Position numbers and translations under genes: made by a program. Below, piece by piece: positions 20,935-32,493 of a stretch of DNA of 64,000 nt (its first letter is position 1; each line of letters opens with the position of its first letter). The notes below the pieces were generated by a model that had not been told where the DNA came from, ran no database searches, and saw nothing but the letters and a program-made list of their open reading frames with translations. Where the stretch lies: assembly GCA_964006375.1 (NCBI GenBank), contig OZ023264.1:175517510-175581509 (forward strand), written 5' to 3'. This DNA comes from Tillus elongatus. Lineage: Eukaryota; Arthropoda; Insecta; Coleoptera; Cleridae.

Positions 20935-22250
20935 CTAAACTGTAATCAATTTTTTTAAATCATTTCCCAATAGATTTAGCAAGAGTACAGAAGGGTTTGC
21001 TGCCGTTTGAGCTTGAGATGAATTTGTTTTTGATGTGGCTATTAAACGAGTTTTTTGCCTCAGAAAGAATGCGCACATAGCGGTTTCTTGCGTCGTTAAA
21101 TGCTTGACGGTTTTCTTGACTGGGATTGTGTAGAAGCGTTTTGTAAGCTTTGCACTTTTCAAGTCTGGCCTGCCACAGGATTTAGAGAACCAGGGCTTTT
21201 GAGTGGCTGAAGAGGTTTTCTGTGTACGTGGAGTAAATAATTCCATGTAAGCTTGGATAATTTTGGTGACGTTTTGTGAGATATCAGAGGGGTCAAGATG
21301 AGAGAAGCAGACAAACGCCCATGAAAATGGGGAAAAGTAATCCCGCATTTCGTCCCAGTTCGCGGAGTTGTAGTGCCAAACGATACGTGTGTGTGATGAC
21401 TGTGTGACCTCGGGTTACATTGCGCAGGAAGCAGTTACCATGCCATGGTCTGGGCGACCAAGGGGGACGGTGACTGATGTCTTATAGAATTCAGGTTTTG
21501 TAGTAAGAATAAGATCCAAGGGATTTGAGCTGTGTGTTGGGACGGGAGGGAAGTAAGTGGGTTGCTGAACTATATTGGCTAAAGAATTGCTGACTGCAAA
21601 ACCCTCCGCTGCTCTTTCTTGTGGATCGGTTTTTGAAGATTCTAGCCATTCCTTATTATGGACATTGAAGTCACCAAGAATAGTGACCTCGGAGGAAGGA
21701 TATTCAGAAATCAGGTGGCCGGTTTTTTTTCAGAAAGGTAGTCGAAGAGCTGGACAAAGTTGTTGTCATAGGTGACCTGTAAATGCAACAGATGAATATA
21801 GTTGCAGTCCTAAGAGAGAGAGTTTCATCCAAAGTATGTCTTTTCTTCCATATTCAAAATTGGGGAGTCTGGTGCAGGGTAGATTGCTACGGACGTATGC
21901 GCACACGCCTCCATGCAATCTAAAGGAAGTAAGGAGCTCATACCCCGGAAAATTTAGGTGATTAGTGGCTGTTTTGGCACTGATTTGGGTTTTGGTGAGG
22001 AAGAGGAGTGGGGGTCTATTAGCCTGGAGGAAATGGTGGACGGAGTTCAGGTTAGAATTTAGGCCACATATATTCGAGAAGGATATGTTAAATCTTGATG
22101 CCGGCGCCCCCTACACACCTCTCTCCCGGCGATCCGAATGGAGGGGTATTTTATCTCCGAAATCTGTTGTACAAGGTGGAGCCATCATGATTTTTGTTTA
22201 TAAGGGAAACCAACTCATACACCAGAACCAGAAACGTCCGTTGGGACGAA
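20935..22250 (-). pseudogene. LINE family A: endonuclease and linker, broken
   Basis: Minus strand from 22,250: endonuclease N-terminus homologous to 1-590, then at about 21,690-21,640 the strand with TILGDFNVHNKEW (the Asp-Asn pair of AP-type endonucleases). The linker at 21,348-20,960 reads FSHLDPSDISQNVTKIIQAY, then TQKPWFSKSCGRPDLK and NSFNSHIKNK-like text up to LLNLLGND. Frameshifts near 21,060, 21,180 and 21,730 break it. It stops where the hammerhead-like segment begins and has no RT. The linker overlaps in sequence with 17,880-18,060 of the plus-strand copy, confirming the family. Confidence 0.8.
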
Positions 22251-24062
22251 TATTGATATTTGCTATTAAAAACTTTTTTATGAAAATTCACTTCCATAAA
22301 GCACTTGCTGCGTCGAAACTTTTCGTTCATGTGAAGGCAGAGAAAAACAGAACCTTCTGTGTAAACAAATCAATGCCATAACATTGTGACCTGCAATAAA
22401 TAAATGCTTGGATATCGCTCTGAAACATTAATGATTGCCGGGGGGGTCTCGCTACAGATCAGGTGCAAATATATTCATTTCTCTCTAGTAAGTTGTCAGC
22501 AATATTGCCATTATTTGGCATTAATATTGTTTGATGAAAGGTGTATCTCGCTGAAACACAATTGTTCCAATAAAACGGAATTAATGCGCAACGCCCGCAT
22601 TTACATCAATTAATGATAACGACAGCGTTACGAAGGAGGCAATTAATTGAAAATACGAACAGCTTTGACAAGAGCATGTAATAAATAAGACAGGTAATTA
22701 ATACGCGATGCATACTCTAGGGTTTTCTCCGGCACCGAGACACTTGAAAGACATTTGTTGTGAGACTATTATGACCCGAGTGGTTTCTAGCTATATTACC
22801 ACTTGTATTGCTCATTGTCGATTTATTTTATTACCCCGTAGTCTGAGAGGGTAAGAACACTAATTGCCTCTTATATTTATTATTACAAGGAGTAAAGGTT
22901 GCGATATTAGGAGAGCTTGCTAAAAACACTGTTACGGTCTGGCCGTGTATATGACTATTTTGCATAAATTCTATATAAAAAGGATACCAAAACCCTATTT
23001 AACAAACTCTCTGTATGCACTGGACACTTAAAAACACCAAATACTATTATTACACTATTATTTCACTTTAGGTGGATGCATAGTTTGGTTAAAATCTTCA
23101 TTTGTTTACTATCCTGTTGTTTACTATTTTTCTTCTGATAAGAAAGCCAGCCACCGGAAGGTGTCTCCCCCTATAGTCGAGTAAGGGAACTTGAATTTCC
23201 TTTAAAATTGTATTTAATTATCTTCCAGTTGATTTTATTTTAATCAAATTTCATATCAACCAGGCGATCAAGAGATAAGGATGGCGTGAAATTTCAGTTG
23301 ATTTATGCACTCTTAGTATTATTCTCTCGCAAGTTCTTGTAGTGAATATTTAAGATACTTAAATGGAAAATATAAATGTTAGAGAATTTTCACAATTATG
23401 ATTTTAAGAATTTAGTTGAAGCGATTTGTATAAGTGAGGAAACCCCTGTGCCTGCGTAAGTGATTGGAGATTGAAATTAAATAACCATGGTTGCCTTCAT
23501 ATTTTGAAGATTTTAGGGTTTTCTCTTCCAGCCTGTTTTTGGATTCCTGGTAAATTTTTGTATCGGGGTTCCTGTATTTCACTATTTCTGGATTTCTTAT
23601 GCTTGGATTCTGTCTTTTGAACGGTTCTGGTTGTTATGCTGCATGCATAAAACCAAGTATGGCTAGTATGGGATTATCACATTCGTTCATCAGTAGCTGA
23701 TTGAGTTGGAAAACCAAATTATATTCATGGACAGTTATTAGTTATGGGAACAAGTGTAATTAGTGAGGTCTTGGAGCCGTACCTGGAATAAACAGCTAAG
23801 TCGTAATTTTATGTAAATAGTTTTAAGGATCGGCAATAAGTAATTGTTCAAACCAGAGTTCACATTTTTACAGTATTAGTGTTAGCATTAGCTTACCTGG
23901 AATTCGCATAATTATCCATTAATTGCGGATGTACTAATTTTATATGAGTCTGATGTAAACAAAACTGCAATTGCAATTTTGGGAAACAATTTAATATTTC
24001 CTTTTATCACCGAATAGTGCGGGTTAAGAAGAGTAGAAGTTATTTGTTTCATTAAATTTTGT
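22251..24062. other. AT-rich, no gene recognised
   Basis: Starts with the MITE right end (CATAAAGCACTTGCTGCGTC at 22,297). The remaining 1.7 kb has a TATA-like TATATAAAAAGG at 22,970 and no protein or repeat that I can name. It could be part of an unrecognised LTR or DNA element. Confidence 0.4.
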
Positions 24063-24350
24063 TGTTAGGAGATATGTCATATGCTAAGAGGTTAGTTAGT
24101 TCATTAGTTCGATGCTAGAAAGTGACAGTTCGGGAATTGTAGAGTAGTATAGATTGTAGAGTAGTATAGATTAGAAATCATAGAGGAAGAATCACATATT
24201 AGATTTTGTTAGGAGATATGTCATATGGTAGGAGGTAATCTAATTCGCATGATTATATTATATTTTAGTTTGAACTTTTACGTTATCTTATAGTGACAGT
24301 TCGGAAAATGGTAGATTTTAGAGTAGGATAGATTAGAAATCATAGAGCTA
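24063..24350 (+). repeat. Tandem repeat, two units of ~143 bp
   Basis: TTGTTAGGAGATATGTCATA occurs at 24,063 and 24,207. Both are followed by GTGACAGTTCGG and then AGATTAGAAATCATAGAG. Unit 1 has an inner duplication of GTAGAGTAGTATAGATT at about 24,142-24,172. Confidence 0.8.
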
Positions 24351-24629
24351 TTAAGTTTTATTTTATTTATTTAATTCGAATGATTATATATTTGAGCCCT
24401 GAATTTTGACCTTATCTTATTTATTTAACAACCCTCTCATTGACTACATACCACATCAAAAGAACTGGCAACGTAACCATAGGCCAAGAGTCTAGGAAGT
24501 ACGTAACAACACTAATTGGCTAACAAGCACTGGTACTGTTGTTTAAATTAAATAAACATACACAATCTTTTGTAATGCAATCCTACATTTATTTACAAAG
24601 ATAATACTGGTAGTAAGTTATTGTATTAG

Positions 24630-25349
24630 CTAATTAATCATTTCAAGCTTATATTAAACATTTCATTTCTGGTTGACAGATTGTTCAGAATCCTACTGTC
24701 GGGGATTTACTTCATGAGAGAATTAAACCCCATCAAACAACTCGCAGTCAACAACGACTACCCACTCAACATAGTCGATAAGATGGTCAACAGAAAGAGC
24801 CGTCAGCTCTTGATAGAAGCGAGCACCAGTTTACCCCTCGCTCAACCTGAGAGAATGTCGTATTTCCCGTTCACCTATTGTGGTCCTGTTACAAATACCG
24901 TTGTCAAGGCTCTCAAATGTGGCAATGTCAGGTTTTCATTCAAGACTTTGAACACTGTCAACAATTTATTCATTCATAACAAGGATAGCATCCCAGACCT
25001 GAAGAAGTCGGGTGTTTATCGCTTAAAATGTGGTACCCCCGGTTGTAAAGCTGTCTACATAGGAAGAACCGGAAGATATTTGGGCAGCAGAGTCACGGAA
25101 CACCTTAGGAGTAGAAACCAGCTCAACAATGACGCGTCAGTCTTTGGTTGCCATTTGAGGGAAAGTTGCCACTGCTTCAGCAAAAATACAGATGCTGAAA
25201 TCTTGCACCCTTCAAGTTTTGGCGTAGAACAATTCATCTTAGAGGAAATTGAGATTTTCCAACATTCCAAGTGCCAAGCCAGTGATGTTTTAAACCTGTC
25301 CAACACGGATGTAACTAACTTTCCTTCATTGTATGGCCAATTGGTGTAA
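24630..25349 (+). pseudogene. Penelope-like element C-terminus with GIY-YIG endonuclease
   Basis: The open frame runs from a stop at 24,627 to TAA at 25,347-25,349 without an obvious ATG, so it is the 5'-truncated end of a longer protein. The early part (RELNPIKQLAVNNDYPLNIV) fits the segment between the RT and the nuclease in Penelope-like elements. The nuclease reads SGVYRLKCGTPGCKAVYIGR, with the Cys pair before YIG that is typical of this group, then YLGSRVTEHLRS, then VFGCHLRESCHCF for the His pair. About 220 codons stay open, which suggests a fairly recent insertion. No RT domain is present upstream. GIY-YIG nucleases of this group nick the target for reverse transcription. Confidence 0.85.
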
Positions 25350-26265
25350 CAGTGCTGCTGAACTCTATGGTTTTTCCACATGACCATGAAGATTATGATT
25401 TGAAGATGGCTGCTCTATGGCTCCCCTTCCATTTCTTACTCTTTTGTCATTGACATGTTTCGCTTCTGACACTTCTTCCCGCACCTGCGCCGCTGCATCC
25501 TACCCGTTTCAAGTTCACATAATGACCGCCCCTCATCATGGTTGTTAAAAATCGCCGATCTTTTCCATTCATTTTTGTTTTTGAAGACAATTTTCTGGCA
25601 ATATGCAGATGTAGTGTTGTAGGGCACCTAGCACAATGGATGAAGTTGTGACCTGTTGAACCTTCCTGTATAGTTTCGAGTTGGTATGGCTCATTTTGTT
25701 TTTGTTCACTTAATGTTTCACAGTTTTTTTTTGCCCTAACGGTTCTCATTGGGTTTCTTACTTGATTTTGCCCGTCTGTTGTGTTGTTTAACCTGTCAGT
25801 TTCGCTCATTGGCTTCGCTTTGTGCTTCTGCAATAGACTTGTTTTCTAAATGTTAAAATATTAGACTTTTGCAGTTATTTGTGACTTTCAACGCTTTTCA
25901 GTTGCTTTGATGCTTTTAGTTTTGTTAATGTAATTGCATGTTTAACTTAGCATATTTTAACTGTTATTACTGTATCTGTAGCTTTTTAGATTTTAACTTG
26001 ACTGTTGGTTGATGTTTTACTGTGTGACTTATTACTTTAGCATTTGACCTTTCTGTGAAGATCACCTTGTCATCATTGTGCTCTGACATGCACAATTGCC
26101 TACCGGAAAAACTAATGTTTTTCTGACAGACCTCTCTTGTTATGTTTGTAGATTTATCCCCTGAAGATGACCTCTTGGAGTGTCGAAACGCGTCGGAAGT
26201 AAGAGAAATCTGAAATAAATTTTGGTGTCTGGAGGATAAGCCTTTCATTCAATATTTCAATATTT
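25350..26265 (+). mobile_element. Penelope-like element 3' region
   Basis: The non-coding tail after the GIY-YIG stop. It ends near 26,265 after a hammerhead-like motif and GGTGTCTGGAGGATAAGCC. The open frames on the other strand (25,447-25,833 and 25,967-26,248) have no known homology and are probably chance. Confidence 0.55.
26155..26205 (+). ncRNA. Hammerhead ribozyme-like motif, Penelope-like element 3' end
   Basis: CTGAAGA at 26,161-26,167, GAAA at 26,185-26,188, and between them TGACCTCTTGGAGTGTC, which can fold as GAC/GTC plus CTC/GAG with one bulged T. N7 of the core may be any base, so CTGAAGA is acceptable. It lies 0.8 kb downstream of the GIY-YIG stop on the same strand, as expected for the ribozyme in Penelope-like terminal repeats. 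Confidence 0.6.
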
Positions 26266-26439
26266 AAGTTAATTATAATAAACAATTGGTAAGTCTGGGA
26301 GGGTTTCGAGCTGTCTATCTGAGCCATTTATTAAATAATTGGCTTAAGATTTAAAAATGCTTTAAAATGTTGCAGTGAAAAAGAATCGTCTATTCTTGAG
26401 CAAATTCCTAGTCCCTGCAGCCATGAGTATCTGCCTCTG

Positions 26440-26606
26440 GGCCTTTCTAGCGGATTTCTTTTTTTTTTTAATCGCTAATAGAGCGGTATCGATAGTGGCA
26501 GTTTGCAAAATTGTTTTCAAATAAGCGCGAATTTGGGCCCCTAGAACCCGAAACCAAGGTCTGTTTGAAGTTTTATATGTATATATACACACATATTCAC
26601 AAATAC

Positions 26607-26674
<68 letters not shown>

Positions 26675-26680
26675 TGTATG
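26440..26680 (+). repeat. TA-core left module (AACCAAGGTC subtype) plus (TA)n
   Basis: ATCGCTAATAGAGCGGTATC, GGGCCCCTAGAACCCGAAAC and CAAGGTCTG lead into (TA)n at 26,608-26,675. Confidence 0.75.
26608..26675. repeat. (TA)n microsatellite
   Basis: About 33 TA units, followed by a short TATGTATGC flank. Confidence 0.95.
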
Positions 26681-26919
26681 CAAAAAATTACTAAACGATT
26701 TCAATTAAACTTGGCAAGAATCTTTCTTCTATTAATAACTTGTATGAGTTTGTTAGCCAGCCCTATCGGACTAGTTTTTCTAACAAAAAATTTACACATC
26801 CCACGATTGTTTCGGTCTTATATGACAGCTTATGTTTAAGTTTAAAGATAAAATAAACTATTTTAGATTGATTATTATAGAGACTTGGCTTGATTTTGTT
26901 TAAACTTCTGCTTTTTTTT
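26681..26919. other. Repeat DNA, no gene
   Basis: Contains ACTTGGCAAGAATCTTTC and AGCCCTATCGGACTAGTTTT, similar to 2,352-2,410 (CTTATCGGACCAGTTTTTCT). A shared unnamed repeat. Confidence 0.5.
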
Positions 26920-26978
26920 AGTGAATTTTCTTTAAAAAATTCACTAATGAGGAGATCTCGACTTTTGAATTTTTATAT

Positions 26979-26980
<2 letters not shown>

Positions 26981-27061
<81 letters not shown>

Positions 27062-27068
27062 TATATAT
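26981..27068. repeat. (TA)n microsatellite
   Basis: About 43 TA units with one A-A interruption near 27,058. Confidence 0.95.
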
Positions 27069-27857
27069 GTATCACACCGATAACTCAAAAAATAATGGGC
27101 CGATTTTGATTAAATTTGGTGAATAAATTCCTTTTGCAAATGGCTTGGATAAGTTCGTTAGCCAGGAAAATCTGCCCAGGTTTTCCCGGAACATTTTGTG
27201 TTTTCTTTCGAAAAAAATTTATATCTCCCGAATTAACAAAGTAAGGGCAACCAAATTTGGTACGCGGGTTTATGTCCTTATATGTAAGTTACCTATAAAA
27301 ATTTAGCTCTGTATATCAAAAGGCAAAAAAGTTATAGGCATTTAAAGAAAAATAAATTGGGGTTTTCCTCAAAACGTCAAAGTTGCGACTTAAAACGTCA
27401 AAATCGGCAACATTTTGGCAAATAACTTGAAACTAATACGGGCTATGGAAATCAAATGTCTCAACAAGGATGTTTTACAAACACTGAAGTCTTAGTTTCA
27501 ACCGTCATTGTCCTTCATTTTACTAAAATGTTTCCAGAAAATTCATTTGAAATAGACGCTTTCCCTGATGCTTGGCAGTAGCCTTAGCTATAGAGTTTAT
27601 CGTTTAATGGTATATAATTTTTGTCGAATTTTCGTAAAAAATCAATAAAGCTCAATATATCCGTTATTATACAAAATTTGAAAAAAATTTGTATATATTA
27701 ATTATAGGGTGTCTTGAGCTACATCTTAAAAAAATATTTCTACAATCACAGGATGGCCCATAAGTCATTGGTGATACAAATTTTCTTTTTTTTTTAATCA
27801 AACACGCCTTATGTTATTGCATTTTCCATCGAAATATAATGCATGTTTGTAAGAAAA

Positions 27858-28178
27858 GAAATTCTGGATGCAGCAAGTGCGTTATGGTAGCGAACTTTGA
27901 TCAAATGCTTCATATTTGAATAGCCCAATTTGCTATTAACCTATAAGGTTGACCAAGAAACGAGTTTTTCCGGGAACACTTTAAGTCTACTTTTGGAAAT
28001 CTTGGTACATTTTCACACAATAAAGTTATTTTTATGAAACATGGCACATTGCTTTTACTATATAGGTTATACTGGTAACCAAAATTGATGCCTGCTTTCT
28101 TAAAAAGAAAACACACATATTTGCAATAAAAACATTTTAATGGAAATTCACTACCATAACGCATTTGCTGCGTTCAGA
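27858..28178. mobile_element. MITE-like unit with ~40-bp terminal inverted repeats
   Basis: Left end GATGCAGCAAGTGCGTTATG and right end CCATAACGCATTTGCTGCGT (inverted) with a unique interior of about 240 bp (TTAACCTATAAGGTTGACCA, GGTTATACTGGTAACC). The end of the TA-core repeat and the MITE coincide, so the two may be one nested structure. Confidence 0.7.
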
Positions 28179-28185
28179 GTTTTTT

Positions 28186-29213
28186 TTTAATTTCAACAAC
28201 ACACTACGAGGGTTTACAGCCTAAATAACGGTGGGTGTCGACAAGGAGGAAAGAGGCAACTTGTTAATTCTGGACTTGAAGGTTTGGAGGTTCGGGGGAG
28301 AAGGAAAAACATGTGCCGGCAAGGAATTCCACAACTTGAAAGTCCTCGGGACAAAAGAGCGGACATAACAAGATGTTCTATGTCTGGTGACCTAGACAGT
28401 AAAAGGGTGCATTCGCTCTGTTCCCCTGGTAGATCTGTTGGGGGCAGCAGGTGGAGGAACTATGGAAGAAAGCTCCTCTGAGCAGTGCCCGTGCAGATAT
28501 CTATAAGAGAGAGAGAGGTCACTAACGGCACGTCGGTGGGCAAGGGATGGCAGCCTTTGGGTGAGGGTAGGGTCACCGATGAGACGTATAGCTCTCTTCT
28601 GAATGGAGTCCAGGATAGCGAGTGTAGAAGCGGCAGCAGCACCCCAGATGTGAGAGCAGTATTCGAGGTTTGGTCTTATTTGTGAAGTATATAAAGTATA
28701 GAGATTAGCTGGTGAAAAGTATTTGCGAGCCCGGAAGAGGAAACCTAATATCTTAACAGCCGCTTCTGCAATTGATGTGACATGTTGGTGCCAATTGAGA
28801 TTTCGATCCACAGAGATGCCAACAAGTGAAAAGGACTCATTACTTTGAATAACTTGGTTGTTTATTGTGATGGGTCTAGGGCTGGTGTATATCTTATGAG
28901 GAAGAAAGCAAGACTGTGATTTGGTGGGGTTGAATTGTACAAGATTTCTACTTCCCCAGTGTAATATTTTTTGGAGATCCACGGAGATAGAACCCTCCAT
29001 GAGTCTGCGAGCCTCATCTAGTTGGGCTAAAGAGACAGGCTTAGAATATTGTATATTGGAGTGGAGGGTGATGTCGTCCGCGTAACTGTGAACTGGGTTG
29101 GATGTGCTAGAGAGGAGGTCATTGATGTGGAGAAGACACAAAGTAGGGGCTAAAGCTGAACCTTGAGGAACTCCTGCATTAATTGGATACAGTTTAGAGG
29201 AATGTCCATCCAC
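28186..29213 (-). pseudogene. LINE family A: RT palm to 3' end, 5' truncated
   Basis: Minus strand. An open frame of 273 codons from 29,213 reads palm text (KLYPINAGVPQGSALAPTLC), motif C as YADD (about 29,078), thumb (FSLVGISVDRNLNWHQHV) and the C-terminal domain (QIRPNLEYCSHIWGAAAAST, RAIRLIGDPTLTQRLPSLAH), then APNRSTRGTERMHPF. Past a stop the tail continues to about 28,186 and ends in a short A-run (T-run in plus sense), which looks like the real 3' end. This is the least damaged family A copy, but it lacks the endonuclease and the front of the RT. The 5' break at about 29,213 adjoins another repeat. Confidence 0.85.
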
Positions 29214-29219
29214 GACAAC

Positions 29220-30060
<841 letters not shown>

Positions 30061-30429
30061 AGGAGTAAAGAATTCCTTAATAAACTAGTAAAACCACGAT
30101 TTTTTTTGGTTTTTGCGAAGCATGTGTCAAAACTATGACATATATGTGTTGACAACTTGAACGTTCTGAACTCAGAACGTAATGTAGAATCTAAGTACGT
30201 AATCAAAGGGGGTATTTCCATTTGAAAAAAAAGATGGAGCTCATTTCCGGTATTTCCGGAAGTTCCGCCATTTTGAAGATATTTTACTTATACTTGCATC
30301 ATCTATTTCAGATGGATACCAAATTTGATAGTAATACGATTTCGGGAAATCGAAAATTTTCTAAAGAACGGGCTACGTGAATCACTTTGTATATATACAC
30401 AGATTTTTCCATTAGTGAACTTTTCGTTC
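30061..30429. other. No gene recognised
   Basis: Contains TTTCCGGTATTTCCGGAAGT near 30,245-30,265, which is common in degenerate insect repeats. No coding match. Confidence 0.4.
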
Positions 30430-30625
30430 TACAAATACTATCTGGTTTCGCACCGAGATGGCGACCCTACATCTCACAATGTTCTAATGTGCTGGCTGCC
30501 TTAGCTGCATTACCACAACATTATAGGTGTGTTCTCGTTGTAATTAGTATAACGCACTGACGACCTCTCAAAACCGGTCTGCGTTTCTAATTATGGTGAG
30601 AATACATCTAGCCTTACGAGTCCCA
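30430..30625. repeat. Dispersed repeat shared with 1.2-1.4 kb and 62.3 kb
   Basis: TGGTTTCGCACCGAGATGGC, GTAATTAGTATA and AAAACCGGTCTGCG followed by GGTGAGAATACATCTAGCCT match the 1.28-1.41 kb segment. The first phrase matches 62,319-62,338. Confidence 0.6.
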
Positions 30626-30859
30626 TTAAAAACAGTAAGATCTTGTGGACTTCCCGTAAAACGAAATGTCTCAGAAACCTATAAATATTTTTAAAATATA
30701 AGCCCTATAGAAGTAGAGACATTTTAAGAATCAGCCTGTTTATACGTTTTCTTATAGCGATCGCGACCGCTTCCAATAGGACATTGTATTGCCTAATACT
30801 ATTAGGTTGACTTAGTAAGCGTTATGTCTAACCACCCTGGCAAAAAATAGGGATTATAA

Positions 30860-30975
30860 ATAAGTCCTTTTCATTTTATTTCGGAGAAGTCGTCAGGCTT
30901 TCGAGGTGAACGGTCATAGCGAGTGATATTCCTGTTCTTAGTGAGTGAATAAGCTTAATAATAAGTGAAAAAAAT
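30860..30975 (+). promoter_or_regulatory. Probable 5' leader and internal promoter of the I-like element
   Basis: LINEs of this type carry a TATA-less promoter at their first bases. Downstream of a T-rich edge near 30,866 (TCATTTTATTTCGGAGAAG) the leader runs to the ORF1 ATG. The start site is inferred, not seen. Confidence 0.3.
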
Positions 30976-32493
30976 ATGAATAAAGAATATAAAAGAGTCC
31001 CGCCGGACAAGGGAGGCACCCTTGACTGGATCATGGAGTTGGATAACGAAGAGGTAACGGAAAAACAAAAAAATACACAGCAGGTAAACACAAATCTTAA
31101 TATAGGCGAAAGTTCAGCCTCAATCTTAAAAAATACAGTTACAAACACCTTACAAATGACGAGCAAGGAAGAATTGGTAAGTAATAAAACTAATAATTCT
31201 AATTTAAATTTACAAACAAATAATAGTCAAAAACATTTTAACGCAGGTGAAAATGTATACGAGTCATTATCTCTTGAACAGACGATTGATAAATCACATA
31301 CAGAAAAAACAATCGAGAACCGAGAAATAAACAAAACGAAATATCTTTATTCTGACAGAGATACTGGCCCGTATATAATATATATACAAAGTAAAACAGG
31401 TAATATTGGAAGAATGAATAGAATTGGTGTAGCTAGGATGATCAAAAGTTGCGTGCAGGACTTAGGTGACTCGATTAGCTATATAACTAGCGTAGGCGTA
31501 AATAGGTTAAAAATTGAATTACGCACAGTTAAAAGCGCAAATAAATTAATTTTATCGGAATTATTAGCTAACAAAAATTATGAAGTATATATTCCTCAAT
31601 TTCTCGTGAGGAGACAAGGAATAATAAGAGGGATAGACTTAGATATAACTGAAAAAGAATTAGAATCTCTTATACAAACTATAAATTCCATACCTATACT
31701 AAACGTTCGCCGTATGAACCGTAAAATAATAAAAGATGGAATTCCAGAATATGTACCTACATCTACTATATTAGTATCATTTAAAACTAAATATTTACCA
31801 TCGCACGTTTTTATTGAAAAGCTGCGTTTTGAAGTTGAGCCTTACATACAAAGGGTAATTCAATGTAATAAATGCTTTAAGTACGGTCATATAAGAGCTC
31901 AATGTAAAGGAAGAGATCGATGCAAAAAATGCGGGGGCGATCATCCGGTCTTGGAATGCATATCGCAGGAACCACCTCGGTGTATTTCTTGTGGTGGTGA
32001 TCATGAGGCGACAGACAGAAAACAATGTCCAGAATTTAATAAACAAAAAAATATTAAAATTATTATGGGCACAGAAAATATTTCATACAAAGACGCTGCA
32101 AACAAATTTCAAAATAGCTACGCCAATGCAACAAAAAATAATCAAAATAGTGAACCAAGGTATAACCAGAGCAGTTCTAGAAACAGTAGTTACATAACTG
32201 TCAGCACTACTAAACGGAAACGACCTGATAACACTGTAGTTGGAGATAATCCAACATTGTTAGCTCATAATCAAATTTTATCAACTCCAAACATCTTATC
32301 GCGTCCTGTAGTAAATCCATACCCTCCCCTATATCATTACAATTTCCGGGAAGGTAATCATACAGAAAAAATTTGCAATTCTTTATTAGAATTAATTAAA
32401 AACCTAATAAGTGGGGCAGTAAAAATTACGGGGGACGAATTAAAAGACAAAGTATCGTTAATTCTTAAACAACAAAATTCGAGTTTAATGTGA
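30976..32493 (+). CDS. ORF1: I-like element ORF1, nucleic acid-binding Gag-like protein with three zinc knuckles
   Basis: 505 codons from ATG at 30,976 to TGA at 32,491-32,493. The N-terminal ~120 residues are polar and low complexity, rich in N, K, T and S. A folded middle part follows (about 130-290: RQGIIRGIDLDITEKELESL, RMNRKIIKDG, TILVSFK), typical of I-type ORF1 and resembling an RNA-recognition fold. Three knuckles follow: C297-X2-C-X4-H-X4-C310, C316-X2-C-X3-H-X4-C328, and C336-X2-C-X3-H-X7-C351. The tail is N/S-rich. Proteins of this type coat the element RNA and help bring it to the target DNA. No frameshift is seen. It is linked to ORF2 by an overlapping stop/start. Confidence 0.88.
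   Translation: MNKEYKRVPPDKGGTLDWIMELDNEEVTEKQKNTQQVNTNLNIGESSASILKNTVTNTLQMTSKEELVSNKTNNSNLNLQTNNSQKHFNAGENVYESLSLEQTIDKSHTEKTIENREINKTKYLYSDRDTGPYIIYIQSKTGNIGRMNRIGVARMIKSCVQDLGDSISYITSVGVNRLKIELRTVKSANKLILSELLANKNYEVYIPQFLVRRQGIIRGIDLDITEKELESLIQTINSIPILNVRRMNRKIIKDGIPEYVPTSTILVSFKTKYLPSHVFIEKLRFEVEPYIQRVIQCNKCFKYGHIRAQCKGRDRCKKCGGDHPVLECISQEPPRCISCGGDHEATDRKQCPEFNKQKNIKIIMGTENISYKDAANKFQNSYANATKNNQNSEPRYNQSSSRNSSYITVSTTKRKRPDNTVVGDNPTLLAHNQILSTPNILSRPVVNPYPPLYHYNFREGNHTEKICNSLLELIKNLISGAVKITGDELKDKVSLILKQQNSSLM

Larger units (their letters stand above)
26920..28178 (+). repeat. TA-core repeat, full form (~1.26 kb)
   Basis: Left module 26,920-26,980 (palindrome AGTGAATTTTCTTTAAAAAA, GAGGAGATCTCGACTTTTGA), (TA)n, then the right module: CACACCGATAACTCAAAAAA, GGGCCGATTTTGATTAAATT, TTTTCCCGGAACATTTTGTG, AAACGTCAAAGTTGCGACTT, CCTTCATTTTACTAAAATGT, CAGGATGGCCCATAAGTCAT, a T-run, and finally the MITE ending CCATAACGCATTTGCTGCGT. 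The module order is the same at 38.93-40.21 kb and 59.28-60.76 kb. Non-coding in all frames. Confidence 0.8.

Noticed and set aside
25447..25833. Minus-strand open frame of 128 codons in the Penelope-like 3' region
   Set aside because: Antisense to the element, with no family resemblance. Length alone is not enough.
32490..32492. GTG as the ORF2 start of the I-like element
   Set aside because: The next codon is ATG and overlaps the ORF1 stop. An ATG start is far more likely in a eukaryote.
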